A DNA stretch of 62,000 nt from Cryptomeria japonica (lineage: Eukaryota > Streptophyta > Pinopsida > Cupressales > Cupressaceae), in NCBI RefSeq assembly GCF_030272615.1, contig NC_081409.1, forward strand, positions 240,651,832 to 240,713,831, read 5' to 3'. The number at the start of each line of letters is the position of its first letter. The stretch's first letter is position 1. Shown here one piece after another: positions 22,907-35,474 of this stretch. Made by a program: the position numbers and the translations under genes. The notes under the pieces are model-generated. The model was not told where the DNA came from, searched no databases, and saw nothing but the letters and a program-made list of their open reading frames with translations.

Positions 22907-24160
22907 AATTGGGTGGATCTTTCTATTATCATCCCTACCCTAGGTCGTTGCAATCTACTTTGAATTATTTTACTTTGGATAATGTTAACTCTGAAGATGA
23001 GCTGATATGGCATTCTTATTCAAATGGTAAATTTTTCAGTTGCTTCGGCTGCATATCATTTGGATCCTTTTGTTTCCTGGTGGTCCAAAGTTTGGATTAA
23101 ATATTTGTTTCCTAAAATCAATATGTTATTTTGGCTCCTTTTCCTGAACAAAATCTTGACCACGGATAATCTCTGTAAAAGGGGGTTTTCTATACCTAAC
23201 ATATGCTATCTCTACTTGAAGGAAGCTGAGTTTGTTGATCATCTCTTTTTGCATTGCTCCTTTGTGATTGACATATGGATTCAAGTGCTCTAGCAATGGG
23301 ATCTATGCTGAGTTTTTCCTAGTTTGGTTAAAGAGTTCATTTTTCATTGGAAGACACCTACTAAGAACCATACATTAGAGACTTTCTGGTCCTTTGTGTT
23401 TTCCCATGTGACATGGGGTATTTGGAAGGAGCGAAACAATCATATTTTTAGCGAAGCATATCTCTAGCCGAATATTATCTTTAGAGAAATTAATCGGGGC
23501 ATCAATGATAATCTTTCTATTCTATGTCCCAGATCGAGCTCCCATAGTAGTGTGGTTTGCAATGACTATGAGTATAGGGTTGCAAGGGCTAGGGAAATTC
23601 AAGTTGATGTTTCCTTGACTTTAAAGCCCAATTCTAAAAATAGAACTAGCTAGGGTTGGAGAAGACCACCTCAGGGTTAGGCCAAAATTAATTTTGATGG
23701 GGCGACCAAAGGTAACCCAGGGCTGACAAGATGTGGGGGAGTGTTGCGAGATCATAATGGCAATCTTGTTTCAACGGTGGCACTCCCCTTGGGAATTCAG
23801 ACTAACCACCTTGCTGAAGCCATATGAGCTTACCAAGGACTCAATTTAGCTAGAAAACATAACTACAAGCTTGTGTGGGTAGAGGGTGATTCCAAAAATA
23901 TTATTAACTCTTAAAGGTATATCGAAGCCCTCTTGGAATGTTGAAGTCTAGATTAATGAGGCTAGGTCAATCATTAACTCTTTTGACCAATGCTTCATAT
24001 CCCATGTTTTCAGGGAGTCCAGCTATGTGGCCAACTACTTAGCTAATAAGGGAGTGAGAAGTACTAGTCAAATGAGTTGGACCAATGAGGATAAATTGGA
24101 CACTGAACTTTATATGCTTTCTCTTCATGATAGAAATCGAGGCAGCTAAATTTATGAGTA
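22907..24160 (+). pseudogene. LINE zinc-finger region and RNase H, 3' half
   Basis: This continues the LINE of 12960-14059. The zf-RVT-like region reads ELIWHSYSNGKF, then (after a frameshift near 23035) SVASAAYHLDPFVSWWSKVW and LFPKINMLFWLLFLNKILTT, with a Cys/His pair in VDHLFLHCSFV. RNase H spans about 23680-24080: INFDGATKGNPG (Asp), NHLAEAI (Glu), WVEGDSKNI (Asp) and, at the end, VANYLANKGV. Stops fall at several sites, including a TGA after NHLAEAI. This kind of C-terminal RNase H is common in plant L1-type elements. Confidence 0.85.
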
Positions 24161-24349
24161 CTTTTTCCATCATATCTAGATATGTATCTAGAAAGATTTC
24201 CCCCTTCTCGCATATGGCATGTGCTTATAGTGGTTAGTGTCATTATTGTAGAATTAATTTGCATGCTTTGTGGGTCGATATTGGCTTCATTTGGGCTATT
24301 TTTTTGTCTGAAAGTCATGAGTTTCTTCAGTCACAGAGTGAAGAGAAGA

Positions 24350-25960
24350 ATGGGTGGGTCTAGGAAGAGAATTGAGCCTCTTAGTTGTGTGCAAATCAAG
24401 AAGGACAAGAAAATATGGAGGCTCATGGAGAAAGGGGGTCTTACCCCCTATATTGAGATATTAAAGGGGAGAAATAAGGATGTGATGGCCTATTTCAAGA
24501 AACAATGGAAAGATGCACCATCACTCTGCATGGGCGCAAGGTGCTAATTGATTGAGAGTTTGATTGCGCAAGTCACTGGGTTCTCTGCTAATGGGATGAA
24601 ATGTTACAGGGACAAAAACTACACAGATATGGCGGTGCAAAACTTCCCTAAAAATGAAGAGGAGAGGGCCAAGATGGTGAAGAAAACAACGAGCTACTAC
24701 GACATCTCTGTCATCAAGGAATTATGGGCAAAACTCCTCAAGGTAATAATGAAATATTTCACTCTTGATGGTCATTTAACTAGGGTTTATGGACATCACT
24801 TTGTGTTTCTAAATCACTTTTGTTATGGTGTCAAGTGTCCCTTCCTTTTTATTTGATGCCTACCTCGAGGGCTAATTTTAGGGACCATAAAAAGAGCCTT
24901 GTTAAGTTCCCTATCCTCCATGAAGGGCTTCTGGTGCTTATTGACTCCCATTTTCGTGCCCTCCCTATCTCGTTTGATTATATCCCTACCTCTTTTGAGG
25001 ATGACACTAGTGTTGGGGAGTCAGGAGGTGAGGAATCCAACTCGTACTCTGAGGTGGATTCTTCTCCCCCTCATAAAAAAGTCAAATATGAGATTTCCCC
25101 GAAGGCTAAACCTTCTTTGGGCAAGGGTAAGAATGTTTGGAAGCAATTGGTTGTTTCTTCTTCGCCCACCTCGACTGGTAAGGATTCCTCGGTGTCTAGT
25201 GGTAATAAGGCTAATTCTGAGGGCTCTGCAGGTGGTAATAGGTCTTGCATGAAGCCTGAAATCAAAAACCCTGAGAAGTCCCCTTCGCCGCCCCCCTTCG
25301 TGGTCTTTGCAGAATATCACCAAGGACCTTCATGCGGAGAGTGCGGAGCTGAGTGATAAGAGGGATGAATATGACAATGTTCTGGGAATGGTCAGGGACC
25401 ACATCATTGATACTTTTAGCATATTAAAGTGTCTCTTTCATGAGCTTAAAGAGGTCAGACTCAACCAAAGGGCCTTGGGTAGCAAGATGGATGCTATTAC
25501 TGTCATCATTGCTCAAGAAAATCAGAAAGGTGACAAACAATGGATGAAAGATGAAAATAAATCAGTGGTGAACTGCATCAATAGAGCAGTTGAGGGCATT
25601 GATCATATGCAAAAAATATTTGAGGATAGGCTCACCCATGTGGAAGAGAACTATAACAAAATTCAAGCCTCTCTCATGACAATTATGACCAACAGTCACA
25701 AGATTGTCAAACAGACAGTGGATGCCATGAATGCCTTGGTAAATAATCTTGACAAAGAGAAACAGGAGAAAGTTTTGATCAATATTGGTGATGATAATGA
25801 GAAGACTCGGGCTGATCAAGGCCCTTGTAAGTGGACCCGGGGCAACATGAAGAAAAAAGTTGTGACTCAGAGTATGGACTACAAAGAGTTGAGGATTGTT
25901 ATTGACAAGATGAGCCCGTTGGAGGTTGAGGTCGCTAAGACCCTTAAGAGCCTCATGTAA
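24350..25960 (+). pseudogene. Unrecognised LINE-associated ORF with Ser-rich linker and coiled coil
   Basis: The frame starts at the ATG at 24350 (MGGSRKRIEPLSC) and runs, with a TAA at 24545-24547, through SLIAQVTGFSANGMKCYRDK and VYGHHFVFLNHF. A frameshift near 24850 leads to a frame (24820-25356) encoding SRANFRDHKKSLVKFPILHE. A Ser/Glu/Lys-rich low-complexity linker follows. A second frameshift near 25310 leads to LQNITKDLHAESAELSDK and about 200 residues that are Glu/Lys/Asn-rich with heptad-like spacing, ending at TAA 25958-25960. I do not recognise a named domain; the N-terminal half loosely recalls unnamed plant transposon-associated proteins. It sits directly after the LINE RNase H in the same orientation, so it may be part of that element or of a neighbouring one. 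Function is unknown. Confidence 0.55.
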
Positions 25961-26749
25961 TTGTGTTGTCTTTTATTTGTTTTTGTGTTTTGTATCCTGG
26001 TTCTTTGCTAGTTTTTTGTTTGCCATTTTGGCGTTTGCTAGTTTCTTGGCTGCTCTATGTATTGTCCTATCTTTTGCAGCTTGTTTTGTTTTGGATATTC
26101 TAATGCTTTGATTCTAAGCCTTTTAGAATTTTCTATGTAAGGGTTTTCAAGGCCCCTTCAAAACCTGTTTTTCCCTTAATCCAAAATCATAAAATGGGAA
26201 TAAAAAATGCTCACTATTCTTAGCAACCAATTTGAAACTTCCTTAATCACGAGAATTATAAGCTCAAACTATTTTTCTTCCTTCCTTGGTTTGCGTATAG
26301 AAAGTAAACACGTCTTTTGAATTTATTTCAAGATCTAATAAATAAAAAATCAATCATAGGTGATTATATTTAAATTACATAAAGATTTGAAACAATAGAT
26401 ATAAAAGAGAGGTAGAATATGCTTAGCTCAATGCCAATTTATGGTTGTCAATGATGAGGATTTTGTTGCCTATACATTGGATGATTGAAATTAAGATTCT
26501 CTAATTATATCAACATTTGTTCGATTGCAACAATTATATACTATACATCTTGGCTTACATAGACTAATTTGCACTTGCAATATAGTCTTTAAACATTTTT
26601 GCTCTATGTGGTGCATCCTCTACAAAATGGTCTTCAAATCCTATTTGTCTTGATCTATTCCTATGTGTAATGGATGAAAATGGAATTGGTTAGGACTAAG
26701 ATCAAGATCCACTTTCATACATGAATTGGAATACGAAATATCCTAAAAG
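25961..26749. other. Probable 3' UTR of the LINE unit, then unassigned sequence
   Basis: 25961-26210 is T-rich and ends GCCCCTTCAAAACCTG, CCCTTAATCC and an A-rich AATAAAAAATGC, which could be the 3' end and tail of the LINE unit. 26211-26749 shows no gene and no repeat that I recognise. Confidence 0.4.
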
Positions 26750-28199
26750 AGTGATTGTATTTGACTAACTCTTGTAGAAGAGAGTCAAACGACACTTCTA
26801 GGGTTTCTATTCCTTTTGCTACCTTGGAAAGTGAATGAACTATCAAGATATGTTCAAGCAATTTGAAACTATGACTAAAGTATGAAGTAAATGAGAGCTT
26901 AGAATATTGCAATTAACTAATAAACAGACAAATATTCTACAACAAACACAAAAATCGATAGCGAATCTGATTGTGAACCTATATACAATCTGGAGTTGAA
27001 TATGTGGGACTAGGATGCCCAGAATGCCTTGGTCTTCTAAGTATAATCCATTGTCTAAAAATATGTACCTTGAGACTACCTAGAATCTTCCTGTCAAATT
27101 TGGTGAAAAACATTAAGGACAAGGGTGCTTCGACCGTCCTAATCCTAGATAGCGTTGCCCCAACTACCCTGGTCGTAGGAAATCATGTCCAAATTTTGGG
27201 AATAGGCTGATATTAACTTCCTAATGTTGTTTTGGGCTTCCTAGATCCACCGGGTACTTGTAGATACACACAAGAGGAAAAAAATGGTGTTGTGGATAAG
27301 GGTTTGCCTAGGTCAAACCCCAATTGTAGAATTAACACTAACTGAAATAGAAACTAAACTTGAATTGAATTAGAAAAAAACTTGCCTTTTGAGGGATAGG
27401 CTAGATCTGAAATTGAAATATTTGAATGTATAGGATTATATCTCCAATAAGTGATGCAGTGCTCTTAGGATAAGTCCTCCATGTGTTGATGCAATTACAT
27501 GATAAATCACATAAAATCCATCATGAGATCATAATTAAACATAATACAAAGATGTCTTAATGTAGTTTGTTGCTCCTTAAATCATATTTGCTCTTGAAGG
27601 AAGAATAATTTCTCTTGAATTGGATGATAATGTTAGCATGAGATAAAATCCTCTACATCATTGAAATGAATTGAGAGGGATGCATCATATAGGGATTTCT
27701 TAATTAAAATCACTTTTAGGCCGACTTGGATTTAATCTATTTCTGCACGGAGCTAGATTTGAACTGGGTAGGACCACCTTATTATCCTCCCAAATTTTTG
27801 GCAAAAAGCAAAACAATAAGGGTGTGTGATCATCCTAGTCCCAACAACTTTTTCCCAACCTTTTAGGAATGCAAGATAACAAGATTCTAATGCAAATTCC
27901 AACTCGGTGGCTCAAAATATGATGTATAGATATGAAAAATATATTTTGGAAGTTGAAATTGGGGTAGGGGTTAGGATAAATCAGGATAATAAAAGATAAA
28001 GGGCACACCTAGATTTAAGAGCCCAAATAATAGTGTGATGATGTAATAAAATGGAATAAGACCCATAATATTGAATTAAGTATTAATTAATTACAACGAA
28101 GGTCCTATAATGCACAAAGGAATGGGAAATACTAAAACAAGTGTCAGGGAAGTGTGAAAGTGGACACACTGATAAAGGTGCACAATTTACGATGCTACA
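26750..28199 (-). repeat. Old 3' LTR related to the 42.3/48.8-kb LTRs
   Basis: Blocks align in order with the young LTRs at 42261 and 48799: GGGTTTGCCTAGGTCAAACC (27300) against GGGTTTGCCTTTAGGTCAAA, then AGAATTAAC, TTTAGGCCGACTTGG (27716) against CTTAGGCCGACCAGG, and the end TTTACGATGCTACA against TTTAGGACGCTACA. It is followed at 28200 by TTTAGCCCCCACTTTAG, the same PPT as in the young element, read on the minus strand. The outer edge at about 26750 is uncertain. Divergence is high, so this copy is much older. Confidence 0.65.
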
Positions 28200-28252
28200 T
28201 TTAGCCCCCACTTTAGTAGAGTATGATCTTGCGGTCATACTCTCAGTAAAGT
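28200..28252 (-). promoter_or_regulatory. Polypurine tract and adjacent stem-loop of the old gypsy element
   Basis: On the minus strand CTAAAGTGGGGGCTAAA abuts the LTR and serves as polypurine tract. On the plus strand 28210-28252 folds as ACTTTA / TAAAGT (outer stem) and AGAGTATGA / TCATACTCT (inner stem). The young relative has the same architecture at 43470-43509 with changed stem bases. Confidence 0.65.
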
Positions 28253-30529
28253 AGAAATGAAGAGATAGAGCATCTAAGAGCAAGACAACCTAGGGATAGG
28301 AAAATATTTAGGGATTGCCAAGCCATTAAGCATATGATACTATCAATCAATGCAAGTAATCTTCAAGTATACACAAAAGAAAACAACGTTAGTACTGGAA
28401 CACAACGCTCCAAGTCAACTAGTTGAAGAGACCTTGATAATCAAAATGTCTCAACTAGTGATATCATTCTCAACATGTTATTGCAAGAGCATAAGTGGAC
28501 TTATATAAAGAACAAAGACATACACCAATTGAAAGGATAAAAAACCATGATCCCATGCTAGCAACGCGTGTTATGTTATGGGTTCATTGGAGAGAGAGGA
28601 AGGAACATGGAATCTTTAGGCTAGGAAATTGTGTTATGGTAGGTGATCCATGGAAGAAGAGAGTTTAAGGTCTATAAACTTGTGTTATGCTAGTCAACTC
28701 ATCTCATAGAGAAAAAGGAAGAGTCGAAAGGTCCAAGAAATTATGTTATGCTAGTCAATTCATCATGCTATGATGTTGTCTTGTTTCAGGAATGAAGCAC
28801 CTTCTCTAGGACTTTGGTCTAGTTTTGAGCATGAAATAACCTATATAAGATGCATGATAGAAGATGTTTGATTTTGGCAATGCAACATGAGGATGCATTA
28901 AATATATCTAAGACAAATGGTGCATAAGATGAGGATAAAGCATGAAAAAATGATAGATTTTAAAATAGGGATGAAACATTAGTATGCAACAAACCCAAAT
29001 TGATCGAATAAAATAGGGAAGAAAAATGAGTATGAAACAATCCCAAATTGATAGTTGATAATTGAAAATGCAACTAGGAGGCCGCATATATGCCCCCCTT
29101 AAGATATCAACATAGTCCTATGTTGATGTCTTGAGGTACAAAAGAAAAAGGATAAACACCTTTATCACCAAGGAGATATTCTTTAGGCAATAATATTCAT
29201 GCTATCCAATCCAAAGAGGACTAACTCTTTTAAGGCAATGAAGAGATAGCTATAAAAGAGATCATGAAACTATGTTGGGTGAAAAATTTGTAAACTAGTG
29301 AGGTTTACAAAAATGTTGGTTTTTACCATAGTATGCAAGACACAGTCTCTCAGAAGGCAAGACATGGTATCTCCTATTTATAAGGGAAGGCTCCCCCTTT
29401 CTACTGCAATCTATATCTACTCTTAATCTACATGCTAACATTACCCTAATTTCAGGATCATACAATTACTTTATTTTATTAGAAAAAACATTTATCCAAC
29501 TCTATATCTGGAATGGATTTCCTCTTTTTACAATGAAATGATTTTAATTTGTAGTAATCTAATGATTTATACTTATTAGAAGTAAAGTTTTCATGAAAGG
29601 ACAGGGTCTTTCGATGCTTCCTTTTTATGAATATGACATTAAGGGATGGGATTATTGCATATAGGAAACTCGAAGTCTTCTCTAAACACTTTAATACTAT
29701 CAACCAATGTAACCCAAGTATTGACTATTGCTAATAACTGAAATAAGATTTTTTGTATATTGTAAGCACAAAGTCTTCCAATTATATCCCAAAAATTTCT
29801 ATTATAACAAGATAACTCAACAAAGCTCAAAGTATTCACCTTGTTACCCATAACATACAAATTTCGTAATAAGATATCATAACACAAAGTCTATAATATT
29901 TATTTTATATCTTTCAACTCATATGCTTCTAACAAAGCAAGATTTAACCTTGAAGAAGTAGAAAAGAATGACATAAAAACATTCCTTCACACCACAAAGC
30001 ACTTCCAAGATAAAGATTGGATGCAACTTCTTTTCTTCTTTGATTAAAATTTTTGAATACACTAAAAGCTCATAGTTTTAGATAGCTTTTCAATTTTGCA
30101 GAGTTTCAATGCATTAGCCAAAAAGATCCCTTGTTACAAATGGGCCCTTCCTCTATAGAGAGAAGGGATAATGCACAAAAATAGAGAGAATATACAACTA
30201 AGTATGGACTAAGTCAAAGTAGAGTCCTACTTGAATTAGAACTTGTGCAGTTCTACATGTGTATAAAGGTATATACAAAACAACACTTGAGATATTGATA
30301 GTCTACAACAAAATGCCACTAAGATATTGATAGTCTACTACAAAATGCCACTAAGAATGCAAAAAATAAATTGATTGTCATTTTCATCAACTAGATCTTT
30401 CTTCATGAATTCTTCAAACTTTTTTAGAGCTTCATGATATCATGCTTTGTCTTGCAATCAATCCAGATGTCTTCAATGCGATGAACATGAACATAACTTT
30501 TCTTCAATTTGTTCCTAATCAATCTATAG
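28253..30529. other. Internal region of the old gypsy element; no readable gene
   Basis: Between the PPT and the degenerate ORF there is AT-rich sequence with only short frames. A strong inverted repeat at 29099-29135 (ATATCAACATAG / CTATGTTGATGT) follows a TGCCCCCC run. The young relative has an inverted repeat in the same position after ATGCCCCCC (43765-43816). Confidence 0.5.
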
Positions 30530-31683
30530 TCAAAGTCCTTTGTAGGCTTTAAAATTTCCGTTGTCTCTTCTCATTTCATCCTCCATAGCCCTAGCCTTGA
30601 AAATAGAAGAAATGGAGTATATAACAATAGAAAGAGAAAACTTGAAAATAGCTTTATGTGAAGCTGATTGTGCATCATGCACCGCTACCATTTGACGAGC
30701 TAATTTCATCAAAACAATCTTGTCAAATGGATACCCTAGGAGCATGAAACACTGATAATTGAAGTATCCTACCCCAAGGTAGGTGAAGGTAGGGAATTGT
30801 AAGAACATGCATCCATGTTGATTAACCAAGCTCCAAGAATCATCAGATAATCTTTTGTTGTATAGGTTCTTATCAAGCATACATAAATAATATCCAAAAA
30901 AGCATTAAATTCACTCTAAAATGATGCAAACCATTCTTCAGAATCGATTAGGAATAGTACTCATATACTTGAACCTGCCTCCTATCTCCTTTTGAAAACA
31001 AACCTGGGAAGTGCCTCATGGAGGCTACTGCATTAGGAGGTCATATAAAACTTGAGAGTTGTAGGCATCTAGGCAAGTTGATCATATATGACATCACTAA
31101 TCTACTTCCCTCAATAGATCTTCTTCTTATTTTGTCTTATGACATGAATGTACTTATACATCCATTCATAGTAGGTATTAGGAGTGGGAAGTCCTTTTAC
31201 TATGTTGAGAAGAGTAATTAGATCATTGACTTCTTCAATAAAATCATTACGGTGGAAAGTCTTCGTCCATCTAGCAATTATGGGTCTTGAAACCTTCAAC
31301 CATTGCTCATTCATGTTTTTCCTACATTTTTTAGAATTCCTATCATAACAGATTTGAGTCGACTACATGGTTATGTCGGAATACTTTTCTATATTTGGGC
31401 ATTTAAAGATGGTGTCGAATAAATCCTCATCATCCCTGACAAGCTTCTTACTAGTACCATCCTTTACAATTCTGCTCTTCGGATCGAAATGATTTGCCAA
31501 TGCCAAAACAAACTTTGGATTATGTGCAGACATTGGAAACACAAAAACCATATGAATACTACTATTGATAGTAGGTTCCATTTGATAGTACTATGGTGGT
31601 TCTCTGACTCTTTCGATAAATTCTTCCAAGTCCAAATGACCTATTTATGTGTCCCTTATATTGTCAACATGGGAGGTCACTAA
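30530..31683 (-). pseudogene. Degenerate ORF of unknown function in an old gypsy element
   Basis: Three minus-strand pieces follow each other in the expected order: 31581-31363 (NPKFVLALANHFDPKSRIV), 31314-31111 (MNEQWLKVSRPIIARWTK) and 30880-30530 (CMFLQFPTFTYLGVGYFN, then IVLMKLARQMVAVHDAQ). They read like parts of one protein of several hundred residues, broken by stops and indels. I associate such blocks with unnamed ORFs of plant retroelements, possibly in the position of the extra ORF between integrase and 3' LTR of Athila-type elements. That link is from memory and weak. It lies on the same strand as the old LTR to the left and the integrase remnant at 58520-59417. Confidence 0.5.
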
Positions 31684-31874
31684 AGAAGGCGAGAAAACTG
31701 GATGTGGATCCTGCCTTTTGAATTTCATTATCTTCTTGTCTAGAGGTGGGTCCGTAATTAATATGTGAGTGGCATGGCAGTATTGAGAAAAAACTCAACA
31801 CTTGTAAGGAACAATTCATCAACCATCTTGATCATTTGTACAAAACGTAACCATGCATGTGCCAAATTTAGTAT

Positions 31875-32027
31875 CACTAGGGTTTACAAAAATCCCATTG
31901 TAACATGGTAGAAAAAGTGTAAATCGGGTCTACTAACCCTATTTACATGTGTGTGCATTCAGTGTATTTTGGGTCAGTAGACCTGATTTACATTTAAAAT
32001 AGTTAAGTGTAGTGCAAGGTGTGATTC
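31875..32027. repeat. Palindrome array, left part (before the CACTA insertion)
   Basis: Units of 34-35 bp at 31916-31950 and 31961-31995, and a weaker one near 31875-31908, match the palindromic consensus of the right-hand array. The last unit is cut: its first 11 bases (AGGTGTGATTC, 32017-32027) abut the CACTA terminus, and its remainder is at 57188-57211. Confidence 0.8.
32025..32027. other. Left target-site duplication (TTC) of the CACTA element
   Basis: TTC directly precedes CACTAATACATT. The same TTC follows the right terminus at 57185-57187. Three-base target duplications are the rule for CACTA elements. Confidence 0.85.
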
Positions 32028-32230
32028 CACTAATACATTTGTCCTGAAATTCCTATGGAGAAGGTATATTGTGACCAAAATTGTTTTTTTTTTTTTTTTA
32101 AATGCCTGAATTCATTGGAATTCCGACGATAATTCCACATTTGGTTTCGACAAAGAAGGAATTGGCAATGAAATTTGTGTTTTTTGAGAAAAAGTGCCCA
32201 CGTTCGTTGAAATTTCGACGACCGCAGGCA
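32028..32230. repeat. CACTA left terminal and subterminal repeats
   Basis: The terminus is CACTAATACATT. Palindromic subterminal motifs include TTGGAATTCCGACGA (32115-32129) and CGTTGAAATTTCGACG (32205-32220). Such motifs usually bind the element-encoded DNA-binding protein. Confidence 0.75.
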
Positions 32231-34638
32231 TTACTTAAAAACAAAAACAAAAGAGCAAGTCATTTGATAATTAATCCCGCCTAGACTTCCTCCCGTCGAC
32301 CTCTGGCATCCACAAAGACATTGGGCATAATAAGGAGGGAAACAAAACGTTTTGGATTGAGGTCACCTAGGATAGGTAGACAGGCCCTCCATAGTTGGGG
32401 GTGGGGTGTGCCGCCAAGATCCGGTTGAAGAAAAAAGGTAGGGTAATCAACCAATTCATTCACAAGATGTTTTCTTGAAGAAAAAATCGTTATGTTTGTG
32501 ACAATGTGTCGAATTTGCTTGATGTAGTGATGAAATTGTTTGAATTTTACATAGGATGTTGCATTTGTCTTGGTTGGTGATCAAGTTGTATCCTTCTTAG
32601 AATGAATTTTACCGCTCATAATTTTTTTTCCCTAGCTCATATTCATTGTTTGGTAGAAAAAGAGATAAATAAGATTGAATTGGATGGTTGATCAAATGAA
32701 ATGATCAATTATCCTCTTTATAGGCATAACCTCTTTCTTGTCTTCCTTTCTCCTTGAGTGGTGTACCCTCATGATAGCCGACTTGCTTTAACAAACAAAA
32801 TATTTTATCCCTTCTCCTTAAGCGGTGTACCCTTATGATAGATGACTTAGCTTTTGATATGTTTATTATTTTAAAAAAAATATGGAATTTTCAATAGCTG
32901 TGCTTGAATACGATTCTCCTTTTAGATCCATGTCAGTCTTCATTTCCTTTTAGCTGGCGCTGAATTCTTTCAATGGTCATCATGGTCTTTGAAGGTCAAA
33001 GTGGGGTCGATTTTGATCTTTTTTATTCAACACTTATTTTGTGGGTGGGCCCTCCTTGATCCTAGGTGGCACTGACATTAGCCATATGCTTGTCAGTGTT
33101 TTGGAAGGGAGGATAAGTGTATCATGATAGGAAGGTGGTATAAAATGGAAGCTGAGAGGTATAAGGTTATGAGGTGTGGGTTAGGATAAGGTAGGGAGGT
33201 AAGTGATGAAGGATGTAATGGTGAAAGAGTAAGTTAGGATATGTTAGGGGTTTGGAAGGTAAGAAAGTGAAGGGGGGAGATGAAAGGATGTGAAGGATGG
33301 AATGGGGTTAGGTAGGTGAAGTAAAAGTAAATGTGTATGAGGTTAAGGTTTAGGATAGGATGTAGGAAAGTGAAGGAGGTTAAGAGAGGGGATATAAAAG
33401 GCATTAATGATAGGAAGTGAGGTAAACGTTATAAGGTGTGGGTTAGAAAATAGGGTGTAGGAAATGGAAGGAAGGGTCATCCATGCCGTAGTGCTTCAAG
33501 AGGAGAACATTCACATGAGAGACAAGAAGAGTCATATCACTTTGAGAGTTTTCACCAAGATGAGTAGCCCAAGTATGCACCTCAAATATTACAAGACTTA
33601 TAGAATTTGATAGGTGTGATACAGGATATGTTTTCACCCACAACAAAGACACCTCATGAGGATCCACTTGTAGTAGAGGAGCATATACTTGCATCTTGGG
33701 AGTTTATTAGGAGTTCGCCTTGAATTTGGGAAATACACATAGAGGAGATAGAATATTGATCAATACACGTTACCTAGCCTCATCATGCATAAATACAAGA
33801 GGTATAGACTATAGAAAGCACATATCATGAGCCAAAGGATCATATTTGAGAGTTGCTTCATCTCCGATCCTCTACATTTATAATATCCACAAATGGGGTT
33901 GAGGCTAAGTCTTGGTTACTTAGCTTGGACTTATGCTTTGGGTTGCATCTATATGTGAGCAACCTAAAGGCATAATTTGCAATACAATTTTTTAGAGGGC
34001 TTGCTTCCACCTTGTGGTACTGGGAGGATAAAATGCACCAACACACATTGGAAACCCTCTCATGGGATGCCATTTTGGAGTGCTTCAAAGTGTGTTCTAT
34101 TTCAAAATATTTTTGACAGAGATGCATAGATGAGTTTTACAATTTACATAATGAGGTTTTGTAGTGGCTCAACATGAGAGTTAGTTTTTGGATTTCTTGT
34201 AGTTTGTAGATTACATTCAAGACAAGTTACTTGTCAATTATTTCATTGGGGGTGGAAAGCCCAAAATTTCAGTTTTCCTACACATGGCCAATCCAAACGA
34301 CTTTAGGGTTTCTATGGTAAAGTCTCTTATGGAAAAGGAGGTACATGGGAGGGCACAAGAGGCATGAGAGAATTTTGCAACCTTGATCAAGGGACTAAAG
34401 TTTCCATAGGCCTCCCCATCCTTCAAAGGAGAATTTAGACTTACTATATGATTTCAAAGAAAAACCCAATAGTATCAATATTAGGGACAAAGGTCTAGAG
34501 CATAGTAGGGGCATAGGGTAGTCACATGTGACCATCATTGACACAAGGATATTTTAGGTATGAGAGACTATAGGGCTATCAAGCTAGGCCTTCTATGACT
34601 CAATAACCTTTTAGGGGAGAATCTAGTGTTTTTAGTAG
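32231..34638. other. CACTA interior, no readable gene; purine-rich tract
   Basis: No exon chain is visible. 33105-33480 is purine-rich on the plus strand, with repeated GGTTAGGATA, GGTAAG and GTGAAGG words. Short minus-strand frames such as 34238-34426 show no domain I can name. Confidence 0.45.
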
Positions 34639-35474
34639 TTAGGATCTTCTAATTATGGTGGGGCCTAGCCAATGTAGGGTTATATGAGAGGCACATGTTA
34701 TGTGGATGTTAGTATCAGACAGAGAGTGCCAAGAAGGTTTTAGAGTAGGTGGACACCATCCTAGGATGTCAAAGTAGATAGTTGATATGTGGGTCTTTAC
34801 CCTCCCAACCACCCAAAGGTCAAAGGAAGATTCACTGTTGCAACACTCACTTTTTGTGACAGTCTCAAGGACTTAGAACAGTTACTCCTTTCATGGCCAT
34901 TCTTCTTCACAACACTTTCTAACATTAATTATGATGATAGCGTACCTCCTTAAACCTTCCACCAACACCAAACTCAATACCAAACTCTTTCCCAATCTCG
35001 CTAATGGACTAACTCAACTCACTGTCAAATTGTGACAGTCAATGCAAGGTTTAGGACAGTACTTAGGATCTTCTAATTATGGTGGGGCCTAGCCAACATA
35101 GGGTTATATGAGAGGCACATGTTATGTATATATTAGTATCAGATAGAGAGTGGCCACAAGGTTTTAGAGTAGGTGGACACCATCCTAGGATGTCAAAGTA
35201 GATAGTTGATATGTGATTCTTTACCCTCCCAACCACTCAACATATACCACCATGGGTCTTTACCCTCCCAACCACCCAAAGGTCAAAGGAAGATTCACTG
35301 CTGCAACACTCACTTTTTGTGATAGACTCAAGAACTTAGGATAGTCACTCCTTTCATGGCCATTCTTCTTCACAACACTCTCTAACATTAATTATGATGA
35401 TAGTGTACCTCCTTAAACCTTCCACCAACACCAAACTCAATACCAAACTCTTTCCCAATCTTGCTAATGGACTA
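34639..35474. repeat. Tandem direct duplication, period about 424 bp
   Basis: TTAGGATCTTCTAATTATGG starts both copies (34639 and 35063), and CTAATGGACTA ends both (near 35012 and 35474). By eye the copies are nearly identical. Copy 2 has an internal extra TCTTTACCCTCCCAACCA block. Within the CACTA interior; no coding function seen. Confidence 0.85.

Noticed and set aside
31875-31990. CACTAGGG at 31875 as the left CACTA terminus
   Set aside because: It lies inside the palindrome array and has no matching right end or TTC flank; the terminus at 32028 satisfies all tests.
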